This document shows positions 34,318 through 44,395 of a DNA stretch of 64,000 nt, in pieces. A model generated the notes under the pieces. That model saw only the letters and a list, made by a program, of their open reading frames with translations. It was not told the DNA's origin and searched no databases. Numbering within the stretch: position 1 is the stretch's first letter; each line of letters opens with the position of its first letter. The translations under genes and the position numbers were made by a program. The DNA lies in assembly GCF_013423785.1 (NCBI RefSeq), contig NZ_CP058952.1, positions 2,011,665-2,075,664 of the forward strand, written 5' to 3'. Source of the DNA: Chitinibacter fontanus. Its GTDB lineage: Bacteria; Pseudomonadota; Gammaproteobacteria; Burkholderiales; Chitinibacteraceae.

Positions 34318-35111
34318 AGCAAGGTCCAAAGCATTTTGCTGGCCAGCAAAATCAGCAAAGCCGCAAAACATTTTTTCAGAATAGGCACTGGCAAGCGGTG
34401 TGCCGCTGCCGCCCCTAATTTGGCCATTGGAAAGCTGGCAATAACAATACCAGCTAGGGCGGGTATATACACATAACCAAGAGTATAAGCAGGTAATGAA
34501 GCTATACCCATGCCACTATAGATGTAACCTGCGGTACCAGCTAGTGCAATTGGCACGCCAATGGCGGAGGAAGTACCGATGGCAGTTTTGACAGGTACAT
34601 TGCAGGCGCTCATGAATGGCACCGATAAAGAGCCACCGCCAATCCCAACCCAGCTCGATACCATACCAATTACGCCACCCATACCAAGCATGCTGCCCAT
34701 TTTGGGCAATTGCCGGGATGCTTTGGGTTTGAAATCCAGCAGCATTTGCGCGGCAACAAAATAGGCAAATGCTACGAAAATCCACTGTAAGCCCCGCGTG
34801 GAAATCAAGCCTGCAATTTGTGCCCCTACAAACGTGCCTAGCAAAATGCCTGGGGTAATTTGCCGTACCACGTCCCAGCGTACGGCACCTTTGGCATGGT
34901 GGGCTCGTACACTGGCAAAACCGGTGAAGGCAATGGTTGCCAGACTGGTGGCTAGGGCCAAATGTTGATGTAGCTCCGGTGCGATGCCTGCGAACTGAAA
35001 CACCGCCAATAAGGCCGGTACAATCACTAGCCCGCCACCTACCCCCAGTAAGCCAGCCAAAAAGCCCGCAATCAGGCCAACGGACAGGCAGGCCAAAATA
35101 ATCGTTATCAT
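34314..35111 (-). CDS. Sulfite exporter TauE/SafE-family membrane protein
   Basis: The 265-residue inner-membrane protein from ATG 35111 has the two characteristic repeats (GFLAGLLGVGGGLVIVPALL and GMVSSWVGIGGGSLSVPFM) and about eight membrane helices. The family includes exporters of sulfite, sulfoacetate and other organosulfur anions; the substrate is unknown here. It overlaps both neighbours by 4 bp (ATGA with the EVE gene upstream). Confidence 0.88.
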   Translation of the reverse strand: MITIILACLSVGLIAGFLAGLLGVGGGLVIVPALLAVFQFAGIAPELHQHLALATSLATIAFTGFASVRAHHAKGAVRWDVVRQITPGILLGTFVGAQIAGLISTRGLQWIFVAFAYFVAAQMLLDFKPKASRQLPKMGSMLGMGGVIGMVSSWVGIGGGSLSVPFMSACNVPVKTAIGTSSAIGVPIALAGTAGYIYSGMGIASLPAYTLGYVYIPALAGIVIASFPMAKLGAAAAHRLPVPILKKCFAALLILLASKMLWTLL

Positions 35112-35560
35112 GCCAGTAATCCTTGAATAAAAGCCCAATGCTCTGCGCTGACCGGGGTGATTGAAAGTCGCGAGCCTTTTTGTAGTACCTGCATCTGCGC
35201 TAGTTCGGGATATTGGCGCATTTGCGCCAGCGACAGCAATCGTGTTTTGCGCACAAAGCGCACATCCACTTGCATCCAGCGCGGATTTTCGGGCGTGGAT
35301 TTGGCATCGTAATATTTGGACTGCGGGTCAAATTGTGTCGGGTCTGGATAAGCGTGGCTGGCTACTTCGGCAATTCCTGCAATGCCCGGCTCTGCGCATG
35401 ACGAGTGATAAAACAAAACGCCGTCGCCAATTTGCTGGGTATCTCGCATCATATTGCGTGCTTGATAGTTTCTAACGCCATACCACCCTACCGTATGACG
35501 TGCGGCCAGATCGTCGATCGAGACATCATCCGGCTCGGACTTCATTAACCAATACGCCAT
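35108..35560 (-). CDS. EVE domain-containing protein
   Basis: A 150-residue single-domain protein from ATG 35560 (AGGA upstream), related to thymocyte nuclear protein 1. EVE domains bind modified bases in RNA or DNA. Landmarks are YWLMKSEPDDVSIDDL, GWYGVRNYQARNMMRD, GDGVLFYHSSCAEPGIAGIAEV and PRWMQVDVRF. It lies between a VOC protein and the TauE gene, overlapping the latter. Confidence 0.9.
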   Translation of the reverse strand: MAYWLMKSEPDDVSIDDLAARHTVGWYGVRNYQARNMMRDTQQIGDGVLFYHSSCAEPGIAGIAEVASHAYPDPTQFDPQSKYYDAKSTPENPRWMQVDVRFVRKTRLLSLAQMRQYPELAQMQVLQKGSRLSITPVSAEHWAFIQGLLA

Positions 35561-35564
35561 ATGT

Positions 35565-35954
35565 TTATCCTGTGATCTCAAGCCGATTGCCATCGGGGTC
35601 GAGAACAATCGATTCATAAAAGCCATCCCCAGTACGACGTGGCTCGCCCACGATCTCATAGCCATCCTGCCGTAAACGTTCGGTTAGCGCATCGACCGCT
35701 TCGGTGGAGCCCACATCCAGCCCTAAATGAGTCAGCCCCATGCGCTGCACGCCGCGGGGTAGGCTGACGGGTTCCAGTTGAGTGCTGTGCATGAGCTCAA
35801 TGCGCGCGCCATCGGCAAAGCTGATGAATACCGAGCTAAAGCCTTTGGTATTGTTGTGATACGGTACTGAAACTGTGGCACCAAAGTACTGCTGATAGAA
35901 CGCACTACTGCGGCTTAAATCGGGCGTCCACAGCGCAATATGGGCGATTTTCAT
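35565..35954 (-). CDS. VOC/glyoxalase-family protein
   Basis: The 129-residue two-repeat beta-alpha-beta fold starts MKIAHIALWTPDLSRSSAFYQQYFG and ends YESIVLDPDGNRLEITG, the usual VOC pattern. Metal ligands fit H6, E54 in RIELM, H77 in GLTHLGL and E126. This supports a lyase or isomerase fold, with substrate undetermined. It is first of the overlapping block that ends in EamA. Confidence 0.88.
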   Translation of the reverse strand: MKIAHIALWTPDLSRSSAFYQQYFGATVSVPYHNNTKGFSSVFISFADGARIELMHSTQLEPVSLPRGVQRMGLTHLGLDVGSTEAVDALTERLRQDGYEIVGEPRRTGDGFYESIVLDPDGNRLEITG

Positions 35955-36060
35955 GATATTGGGGCTGGCAAATAGGAATCTTTAATCTGCCTAGCCGCGA
36001 TGGCAAAGTCAAGCCGCGCTCGCGGTATAATGACAACTCTCTTGACCTGTGTGCTGCACA

Positions 36061-36507
36061 ATGACGCAAATCGAACTTGTAACGCTGATGCTGGCCAGCT
36101 ATCGGCGCCTAGTAGGGCGTGAGCTCGTTGATCCTAGTTGGGATATCGAGCAGGCGGCTCAGTGGCTGGCGGAAACGGCTCCGTTCTGTGTGCTGGCTCA
36201 TGAAGCCAGCGCCGACCCGCGCTTTATTTTTGCCAATCGTACCGCTCAGCGATGCTTTGAATACAGCCATGACGAATTGATCGGCCTGCCTTCGCGTTTG
36301 TCGGCAGAAGCCCCGAATCGCGCCGAGCGACAGCAATTGCTCGAGAGCGTGAGTCGCCAAGGGTTTGCCAGCGGCTATCGTGGGCTACGCATTGCCAAAT
36401 CAGGCCGCCGGTTTTGGATTGAAGATGTCACCGTCTGGAATTTGATCGATGAGGCCGGAGTGTGTCATGGCCAAGCCGCGACCTATGCGCGCTGGTGCGA
36501 TGCCTGA
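36061..36507 (+). CDS. MEKHLA/PAS-like domain protein
   Basis: A 148-residue soluble protein from ATG 36061. It begins with a helical lead (TLMLASYRRLVGREL), then PAS-like strands and helices (FVLAHEASADPRFIFANRTAQRCFEYS pattern, DELIGLPSRLSAE, FASGYRGLRIAKSGRRFWIEDVTVWNL). This matches my memory of MEKHLA domains, seen in plant HD-ZIP regulators and stand-alone in bacteria. No output domain is present. Its stop abuts the stop of the convergent solute-binding gene with no gap. Confidence 0.75.
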   Translation: MTQIELVTLMLASYRRLVGRELVDPSWDIEQAAQWLAETAPFCVLAHEASADPRFIFANRTAQRCFEYSHDELIGLPSRLSAEAPNRAERQQLLESVSRQGFASGYRGLRIAKSGRRFWIEDVTVWNLIDEAGVCHGQAATYARWCDA

Positions 36508-37296
36508 TTAGTGGGCCAGTCCGATCGGAATGGGCACCGGCTCATTGCGTATTAATTTGGCCAGCTCGCCAGTGCGTTGCAATTGTGAAAGCCCCAGATT
36601 AAATTGCGTCATTAACCAGTTGCCATTAGGTAGCGATTTATTCAGTAGCAAATGCATGTTTTCTTCATGCACATGATTGATGCTCATGGTCAGTATCTGT
36701 CGGGTGATCGGTGGAAAGTGCTGGGCGATTAGATACTGGCAGACGATGGCTTCACAAGGAAAACCATCAATGCGCTGTGATAACAGCTTGGCGAGGTTTT
36801 GCAGATCGGTATTGCCAACATCGGTGCGAAATACACCCGCTTTTGCCAGTGCTTCCCACTGCTCACCATAGCTATAGCCATTGGTGACCCCTAAGGTTTT
36901 CCCTTTTAAATCGGCTAAGGTTTGCCAACTAAGTGGCTGATTACTGTGCTGCATTAATACGGTTTTGCTGCGATACACCGGATCACTAACCAAAAAGCTA
37001 TTTTTGCGATCGGCATTCAGCGACCACAGCAAAGTTCCGGCATAACGGCCACGGCGGGATTCCTCCAGCGCGCGTTTCCACGGCAAAAAAACATAATTGA
37101 CTTGCACCCCGCGCAGGGCAAAAGCACGGCTAACCACCTGACTACCCAAGCCATAATTGGGGAGTTGTTCGCCCAAAAATGGGGGCCATTCGCCATTAGC
37201 AAGTGTGATGCTCACGCTTGGGCCATGTGCTTGTAGCGGAGCGCTCAGCAGCGCGCTAAAAAAAGTAATTGCAAAGAATTGATAAAGCCGAGACAT
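36508..37296 (-). CDS. Periplasmic solute-binding protein (amino-acid-type fold)
   Basis: A 262-residue protein with a signal peptide (MSRLYQFFAITFFSALLSAPLQA). It has an SBP family 3 fold: ITLANGEWPPFLGEQLPNYGLGSQVVSRAF, VNYVFLPWKRALEESRRGRY, DLKGKTLGVTNGYSYG. No permease or ATPase genes adjoin it, so it may feed a distant transporter or act as a stand-alone sensor module. The ligand is unknown. Confidence 0.82.
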   Translation of the reverse strand: MSRLYQFFAITFFSALLSAPLQAHGPSVSITLANGEWPPFLGEQLPNYGLGSQVVSRAFALRGVQVNYVFLPWKRALEESRRGRYAGTLLWSLNADRKNSFLVSDPVYRSKTVLMQHSNQPLSWQTLADLKGKTLGVTNGYSYGEQWEALAKAGVFRTDVGNTDLQNLAKLLSQRIDGFPCEAIVCQYLIAQHFPPITRQILTMSINHVHEENMHLLLNKSLPNGNWLMTQFNLGLSQLQRTGELAKLIRNEPVPIPIGLAH

Positions 37297-37478
37297 GCGT
37301 GCACTGTATTGGGGCTTGCATTTGGCGTCAATTACGATTCGATGACAGGTGGCTGAGGATTTCCCTGATATGCAAAATCACTATTTACGAGTGATGTCAT
37401 TGCTGTGTTTGTGCTTGATCTGTATTTTTTATGATGGGTAATTCCATAGAAAGCATTAATTTCAATGTAATTAGACAT

Positions 37479-37494
37479 ATACCCATGCGGGTAT
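37479..37494. repeat. ATACCY-N4-RGGTAT palindrome
   Basis: ATACCCATGCGGGTAT lies just downstream of the methyltransferase stop and 180 bp upstream of the solute-binding gene. The arms are perfect over six bases. Confidence 0.6.
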
Positions 37495-37509
37495 GGTCGT
37501 TGGTGCTTC

Positions 37510-38193
37510 TTATCTATCCAGCGTTGCCGAGCGAAGGTAGCGCAATAAGCGCCCACGGTAGGCGCTGCCATCATGCAGTGGCGCTGTGATCAAGGTCTCA
37601 CTTTGTACAAAGCCGCGCTCGCGCATTTGTCGGTTAAATGCACTGCGATTTCCGCGATTGGGGTCGATAATTAGCACTTCACACACCGGCGCGGCGTGTA
37701 ACTCGATAAATTCGGCCAGCGCCAGCGGCTGATCGCGCTCATACAGCACATCGCTGCCAATAATCAGATCAAACAGCCCCAATTCTGGATTGCTGCGCCC
37801 CCAGTTGCCGGTGGCATATTTCAAATCAGGCATTGCATTAAGCTGGGTATTTTCATTCAAGAAAATTTCGGTCAGCGGGTGGCAATCACTGGCCGTGATA
37901 TCGCCGTGGCGACGGTGAATCACCATACTGGCCAAGGCTAACCCGCAGCCAATTTCCAGCACCCGCCGCTCGTCCAGCGCGTAATCTTGCATCAGATCGG
38001 CCATTTTTTGCGCTGACGGCCAGACTTGCCCAAATAATGACCAGCACGCCTCCGAAATCCCTGCCGCTTCGGCTTCACCGAGTGGGTCGTAAAACTGCTG
38101 TTTATCCAGTAAAGAGCGAACGTGCAGGTCAGCACCACCGGCGACGGCAACGTGCTGGTGTTTGATGGCATAGCCAAGTATTGGGGTAGACAT
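37510..38193 (-). CDS. Class I SAM-dependent methyltransferase (lysine methyltransferase-like)
   Basis: A 227-residue protein from ATG 38193. The SAM-binding loop VLEIGCGLALASM is near residue 95, the acidic residue after strand 2 is in DITASDCHP, and the IIGSDVLYERDQ block is typical of the METTL21/NNMT-like (Methyltransf_16) group. That group methylates protein lysines or small molecules. No partner is obvious nearby. The ORF is open to 38241, but that part is unlike the family. Confidence 0.82.
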   Translation of the reverse strand: MSTPILGYAIKHQHVAVAGGADLHVRSLLDKQQFYDPLGEAEAAGISEACWSLFGQVWPSAQKMADLMQDYALDERRVLEIGCGLALASMVIHRRHGDITASDCHPLTEIFLNENTQLNAMPDLKYATGNWGRSNPELGLFDLIIGSDVLYERDQPLALAEFIELHAAPVCEVLIIDPNRGNRSAFNRQMRERGFVQSETLITAPLHDGSAYRGRLLRYLRSATLDR

Positions 38194-38365
38194 ATAGCCT
38201 TGGGTGCAAATGCGGGCGTGGGACGCTGTTCGATCTGCCAAGGCGCTAAAGAGTTAGCGAGCTGAGAGGGCGATTAGAATATTCGGCGGGCAGGAGCGGA
38301 GTGGAAGATGAGGGCATAGTAACACCGCACGGGCAGCCGCTTATAGCGTAAATTGTTACTTGGCT

Positions 38366-38414
38366 GGGTATATTGTTGAGGCTTTTATTTTACATGTCTT
38401 ATAACCATATACCC
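38366..38414. repeat. Wide GGGTATAT...ATATACCC inverted repeat
   Basis: GGGTATAT (38366-38373) and ATATACCC (38407-38414) are perfect inverted arms 33 bp apart. They lie in the 284-bp gap upstream of the methyltransferase gene, which otherwise shows no gene. Confidence 0.4.
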
Positions 38415-38477
38415 TTCGTCTACGATGCAGGCCTTCTTGCTCCGAAAGAATAAAACGAATTCGAGGCATCGGTGTGA

Positions 38478-40015
<1,538 letters not shown>

Positions 40016-40073
40016 TCAGCGCGGTTGATAAAGATATTGCTGATTTTACCCCGATTTGTGTTGATGACGGCGC

Positions 40074-40104
40074 AAAAAAAGGCCACCGCATTCGCGATGG
40101 CCTT
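40074..40104 (-). terminator. Intrinsic terminator after the BCCT transporter
   Basis: On the minus strand AAGGCCA/TGGCCTT with an inner GCGA..CGC part is followed by seven T. It lies about 85 bp after the stop at 40188. A second hairpin, GCACCGCTG/CAGCGGTGC (40150-40158/40174-40182), lies between the two. Confidence 0.85.
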
Positions 40105-40187
40105 GGGGTTTGTTGTACTTTTAGCTTGCTAGGTGGTCGGTGTTCGGCGGCACCGCTGTCCTGCTGGCGCTGGCAGCGGTGCTGTGA

Positions 40188-42206
40188 TTAAGCCGCGCCT
40201 GACCCATGCTCCGGGGTGGTATTGATCAGGTGGGTATTCTCGCTCTGGCTTAGCGATAAATACCTCTCGTATTGCCGCAATACATCGGCAATCAATTCCT
40301 CGGTACGCATGTATTCAATGTCGTAGCCACGACGGCCATCGGCAAAGAAGGTAACGGGCTCAAAGGTTTGTTGGCGCTCGCTAGCAGGTAGATTGGTATC
40401 ACGCAGTGCAAAACTAGCTACAGGGCGAGCTTGCGCGCGTACCCCATAAATAAAGTCACGCAGATTGGGTTGCGGTACACATAGCAAAATACCCCCATCT
40501 TCATGAGTGCTAACGGTGACTTTGCAGCCTCGCTGTTGCATTTCTAGTGCGACTTCATGCAGCGCTGGTGTCACCGTATCGCGGATAAAGTGCGCAACAT
40601 CGTCAGCGCTAGGCTGATGCAAAATTTGCTCAAGGCGCTGTTTCCAGTGCTGACCACTCCAGAAACTGCTGGCCGGAGTAAACTTTTGCTGTGAATGGCG
40701 CTGATCGGCCACGAGGCCACGCCAGAGTGAAAAGGCCAGCAAAATCATCACAATGCTAAACGGTAGCGCGGCAATCAAGGTCATTGTCATCAGCGCTTTT
40801 TGGCCCCCAGCACTGAGTAGTGTGGCCGATGTTAAGCCCAGTAGAACCGCCCAGAATAAGCGCTGCCAAATTGGGGATTTATCTGGATCTGTGGATGATA
40901 AGCTGTCGAGCATCAAGGCTCCTGAATCGGCTGAGGTGACAAAGAACACCAGAATCAGCAGCATTGATATGACTGAGGCCACGCCAGAGAATGGCAAATA
41001 ATCGAAAAACTTAAACAGCAAGGCATCGACATTGCCAGCGGTAGCTGCCAGTGCCCCGTTCGCTACATTCATATCCAGCCAAATCACGGTATTGCCAAAT
41101 ACCGTCATCCACAAGAAAGTGAAAACACTGGGGATAATAATCACACCGGTAATGAATTCACGGATGGTGCGGCCGCGCGAGATCCGCGCAATAAACAGGC
41201 CCACAAACGGCGACCAAGAAATCCACCAAGCCCAGTACAAAATTGTCCAGCCACTGAGCCAGCCCTCACTTTGGGTGGGGGTGTAGGTAAAACTGCGGAA
41301 GGTTAGGGTGAAAAACTGGCTGAAATAATTGCCCAGATTGTCACCAAATGCACCTAGCAGAAATAAAGTTGGGCCGGTAAATAATACAAACACCAGCAAG
41401 ACGACCGCCAAGAACAGGTTGAGCTCGGAAAGGCGGCGCACCCCTTTACCAATACCGGTGGCGGCAGAAATACCGGCCAAAATAATAACGGTGGCAATCA
41501 AGGCCAGTTGTACGGCCAAGCCACTGGTATCCCAGCCAGTAAGGCGCTGTATCCCTGCGGCTAATTGCACCGAGCCCAAGCCCACAGAAGGGGCAAGGCC
41601 AAACAAGGTACAACATAGGGCAAATACATTGACGGTATGGCCAACTGGGCCGTTAATACGTTCCCGCAAGAGTGGGTAAAGGCCAGAGCTGAGCGTGAGG
41701 GGAAGGTTATAACGAAAGCCAAAATACGCCAGTACTAGGCCAACCAAGCCATAGATCGCCCAAGCATGAAAGCCCCAGTGCAAGAAAGTGCTGGTCATGG
41801 CTTCGCTGGCGCCGGCCAGTGTTTGCCCTTGGGCTAGCGGCGGGTTGACGTAGTGTTGCAGCGGCTCGCCCACGCCGTAATACATCAGCCCGATTCCCAT
41901 TCCGGCGGCAAACAACATGGCAAGCCAGCTACCGAGGCTAAATTCAGGCTCGGCATCATCGGCGCCTAAACGAATTTTGCCGTAATCGCTGATGGCTAGG
42001 CCAACCAAAAATAGAAAAAAGCCGGATACGGCGAGGACATAGAGCCAGGAAAAATGCTGGGTGATCCAGCTTTGAGCTGCCACGAAATTGCGTTCGGCGA
42101 CTTGCGGCATCAGGGTTGAAAAGGCAATTAAGGCCACAATGAGCACCAGGCTCGGTATGAGCACCGGCATACTGAAAGTGTGCCGTTGCGAAGCGGAGTG
42201 AGACAT
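40188..42206 (-). CDS. betT: BCCT-family transporter, BetT-like (choline/betaine)
   Basis: A sodium- or proton-coupled carrier of quaternary ammonium compounds. The 672 residues match long BetT proteins. There are twelve membrane segments, the glycine-rich GMGIGLMYYGVGEP in TM3, the tryptophan-rich substrate segment WTILYWAWWISWSPFVGLFIARIS in TM8, and a C-terminal cytoplasmic domain of about 170 residues that senses osmotic state in relatives. No choline oxidation genes (betAB) are adjacent. The exact substrate, choline or betaine, is inferred only from length and similarity. Confidence 0.88.
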   Translation of the reverse strand: MSHSASQRHTFSMPVLIPSLVLIVALIAFSTLMPQVAERNFVAAQSWITQHFSWLYVLAVSGFFLFLVGLAISDYGKIRLGADDAEPEFSLGSWLAMLFAAGMGIGLMYYGVGEPLQHYVNPPLAQGQTLAGASEAMTSTFLHWGFHAWAIYGLVGLVLAYFGFRYNLPLTLSSGLYPLLRERINGPVGHTVNVFALCCTLFGLAPSVGLGSVQLAAGIQRLTGWDTSGLAVQLALIATVIILAGISAATGIGKGVRRLSELNLFLAVVLLVFVLFTGPTLFLLGAFGDNLGNYFSQFFTLTFRSFTYTPTQSEGWLSGWTILYWAWWISWSPFVGLFIARISRGRTIREFITGVIIIPSVFTFLWMTVFGNTVIWLDMNVANGALAATAGNVDALLFKFFDYLPFSGVASVISMLLILVFFVTSADSGALMLDSLSSTDPDKSPIWQRLFWAVLLGLTSATLLSAGGQKALMTMTLIAALPFSIVMILLAFSLWRGLVADQRHSQQKFTPASSFWSGQHWKQRLEQILHQPSADDVAHFIRDTVTPALHEVALEMQQRGCKVTVSTHEDGGILLCVPQPNLRDFIYGVRAQARPVASFALRDTNLPASERQQTFEPVTFFADGRRGYDIEYMRTEELIADVLRQYERYLSLSQSENTHLINTTPEHGSGAA

Positions 42207-42387
42207 ACGTTGAGCGCTCCGAGTATTGCTCCTCTGAGGAAATAGGTTGCTAAATCAATTGACTGAACGAGGAGCTCGATGAAAAAACCGTAGCAGTGCT
42301 GTTGCTACATCGGTGAGCGTTTAGTGTATCCGTTTTGCATATTCAGGCTGTGCCAACAAAGTCACAGCCGTGAATATTGCCGTGGAA

Positions 42388-43644
42388 CTATTGCCCGTAG
42401 CGCGAGATGCCGTAGGCCGCACTGGCAATCTCGGTGGTTTGACCTGTAATCAGATCTGCGAGCAGTTTGGCCGAGCCACAGGCCATGGTCCAGCCCAGCG
42501 TACCATGCCCGGTGTTGAGCCATAAATTACCGATTGGCGTTGCGCCTATTAGTGGCGTGCCATCGGGGGTCATCGGGCGCAACCCCGTCCATTCGCTGGC
42601 CTGTGCCAGATTACCGGCAGATGGAAAAAGATCATTCGCTACCATTTTGAGCGTTGCAATGCGTTTGGGGTCGATGGTTTTGTTGTAGCCGGCAACTTCG
42701 GCCATCCCTCCCACTCGCAAGCGTTGATCAAAGCGGGTAAGTGCAATTTTATAGCTTTCATCCATGACCGTAGAGCGAGGTGCAGCCTGTGGATTGGTTA
42801 TCGGGACGGTAATTGAGTAGCCTTTAACTGGGTAGACTGGCAGATTGAGCCCCACCATTTTCCCCAATTGTCGCGATGTACAGCCTGCCGCCAGAATAAC
42901 CTGCTCTGCTTCGAGTTGTTCATCGGCTAATTGCACATGTGAGACCTTGCCTAGATGCAGTACCAGTCCCTTCACATCCACACCATAGCGGAAGGTAACT
43001 CCTAGGCTGCTGGCTAGCTGAGCGAGTGCTTGGGTAAAGCAATGGCAATCGCCTGTTTCGTCGTTAGGTAAGCGCAAAGCACCGACCAACTGGGCGGCCA
43101 TGTGCGCTAAGGCCGGCTCGACGCGGGCAATTTCAGTTGCATCGAGTAATTCATGTGCTACGCCCATTTGTGCCAGTAGCTCTGCATCACGACGGCCATT
43201 TTCCAGTTGTTTTAGCTGGCGAAAAATCTGGAGAGTGCCCAGCGTACGGCCTTCATATTCGATGCCGGTTTGTGCCCTTAGCAACTTGAGCTGATCCCGG
43301 CTGTATTCGGCCAAGGGTACCATGCGGTTTTTATTTCGAGCATAGGCTTCGATGGTGCAATTGCTGAGCATCTGCGCCATCCATTGCCACTGAAATGGAT
43401 CGCCGGTGGGGCGTACCCGCAATGGGCCATGTTCTTGCATCAGCCATTTCATGGCTTTGAGCGGAATACCGGGGGCCGCCCAAGGTGCGGCATAGCCGGG
43501 GGAAATTTGGCCTGCATTGGCAAAACTGGTTTCTTGCGCCGGGGCGGGATGGTGCTCGAGCACAGTAACCTGGCAACCTGCTCGTTGCAGGTAATAAGCG
43601 CTGCTTACGCCGATAACGCCCGCGCCAATGATGATGACTCGCAT
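42388..43644 (-). CDS. dadA: D-amino acid dehydrogenase small subunit
   Basis: An FAD enzyme that oxidises D-amino acids, chiefly D-alanine, feeding electrons to the respiratory chain at the inner membrane. The 418 residues include the FAD-binding GAGVIGVSSAYYL at 7-19, ETSFANAGQISPGYAAPWAAPG, VILAAGCTSRQLG, and late TGHGTLGWTMACGSAKLLADL. No alanine racemase gene (dadX) or Lrp-type regulator adjoins it. Confidence 0.95.
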   Translation of the reverse strand: MRVIIIGAGVIGVSSAYYLQRAGCQVTVLEHHPAPAQETSFANAGQISPGYAAPWAAPGIPLKAMKWLMQEHGPLRVRPTGDPFQWQWMAQMLSNCTIEAYARNKNRMVPLAEYSRDQLKLLRAQTGIEYEGRTLGTLQIFRQLKQLENGRRDAELLAQMGVAHELLDATEIARVEPALAHMAAQLVGALRLPNDETGDCHCFTQALAQLASSLGVTFRYGVDVKGLVLHLGKVSHVQLADEQLEAEQVILAAGCTSRQLGKMVGLNLPVYPVKGYSITVPITNPQAAPRSTVMDESYKIALTRFDQRLRVGGMAEVAGYNKTIDPKRIATLKMVANDLFPSAGNLAQASEWTGLRPMTPDGTPLIGATPIGNLWLNTGHGTLGWTMACGSAKLLADLITGQTTEIASAAYGISRYGQ

Positions 43645-43763
43645 GCTGGTGCCTCAGTGTGTGATGTTTACAGCATAGCCCTGGCTTATCGGGCTCGCGA
43701 TGCGGAGAAACCACTAGTGTAGGTATAGGGCTGTAAGTCAGGATAGAATTAGCATCTGATGAT

Positions 43764-43777
43764 ATACCGTCGGGTAT
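43764..43777. repeat. ATACC/GGTAT palindrome, short-loop form
   Basis: ATACCGTCGGGTAT lies in the divergent region between dadA and the gene at 43917. The loop is two bases shorter than in the 16-bp sites. Confidence 0.5.
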
Positions 43778-43856
43778 TTTTATGGTGATAGTCGGTTTTG
43801 TGTGCTGGCCGACCCGAGGTTGTCTGGGCTTGATCGCTGATTCGATAATCTGTTAC

Positions 43857-43884
43857 TTGGACTGTGGCAAATTCGCTATACAAT
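43857..43884 (+). promoter_or_regulatory. Predicted sigma70 promoter of the sensor pair
   Basis: TTGGAC (43857-43862) and TACAAT (43879-43884) are 16 bp apart, 32 bp before the ATG at 43917. The gene also has a strong AAGGAG ribosome-binding site at 43904-43910. Confidence 0.6.
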
Positions 43885-43916
43885 TGAGATTCATTATGAT
43901 TTTAAAGGAGAAATAG

Positions 43917-44393
43917 ATGCTGCGTGCCTGCGTATTATTGCTGGGTTTACTGATGGCTCAGCTCGTGAGTGCTGCTGAAGCGAGCACTGCACCGACTATT
44001 TTAACGATCACTGGTCAAGTTAAATCCACAGAAACTTTCAGTTTGACCGAACTCGATAAACTCCCGCAGAAGAAAATGACGGTTCAGATTCCATGGTACC
44101 CCGAGCCGCAAACCTTTGAAGGCCCATTATTGCGCGATGTACTAAAGCTGGCTGGTGCTAAGGGCAAGCTGATGAAGCTGCAAGCATTAAACGATTATGT
44201 GATCGAAGTGCCGATGGGCGATGCTGAAAAGTACGATGTGATTATCGCCAGCCGTTTGAATGGCAAAACGATGTCAGTACGGGAAAAAGGCCCCTTATTT
44301 GTGATGTATCCATTTGATCGTCACGAAGAGCTGCGTAAAACCGATTACTTCCGCCGCTGCGCATGGCAGTTGAAGCAAATTACGCTGGAATAA
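43917..44393 (+). CDS. Secreted molybdopterin-fold protein paired with a histidine kinase
   Basis: 158 residues with a signal peptide (MLRACVLLLGLLMAQLVSAAEA). The mature domain resembles the oxidoreductase molybdopterin-binding fold (TLTITGQVKSTETFSLTELDKLPQ pattern, FEGPLLRDVLKLAGAKG, LNDYVIEVPMGDAEKYDVIIA, KGPLFVMYPFD). The conserved Cys that binds molybdenum in sulfite oxidases is not present where expected, so it is probably a cofactor-free ligand-binding domain. The next gene, a membrane histidine kinase, starts 2 bp later, suggesting that this protein is its periplasmic sensor partner. Confidence 0.78.
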   Translation: MLRACVLLLGLLMAQLVSAAEASTAPTILTITGQVKSTETFSLTELDKLPQKKMTVQIPWYPEPQTFEGPLLRDVLKLAGAKGKLMKLQALNDYVIEVPMGDAEKYDVIIASRLNGKTMSVREKGPLFVMYPFDRHEELRKTDYFRRCAWQLKQITLE

Positions 44394-44395
44394 CT

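Noticed and set aside
37332..37574. 80-residue minus-strand frame
   Set aside because: It overlaps the 3' end of the methyltransferase gene and the ATACC palindrome, and its sequence is not protein-like.
43884..43905. Fur-box-like AT-rich stretch before the gene at 43917
   Set aside because: It matches too few positions of the consensus to support iron control.
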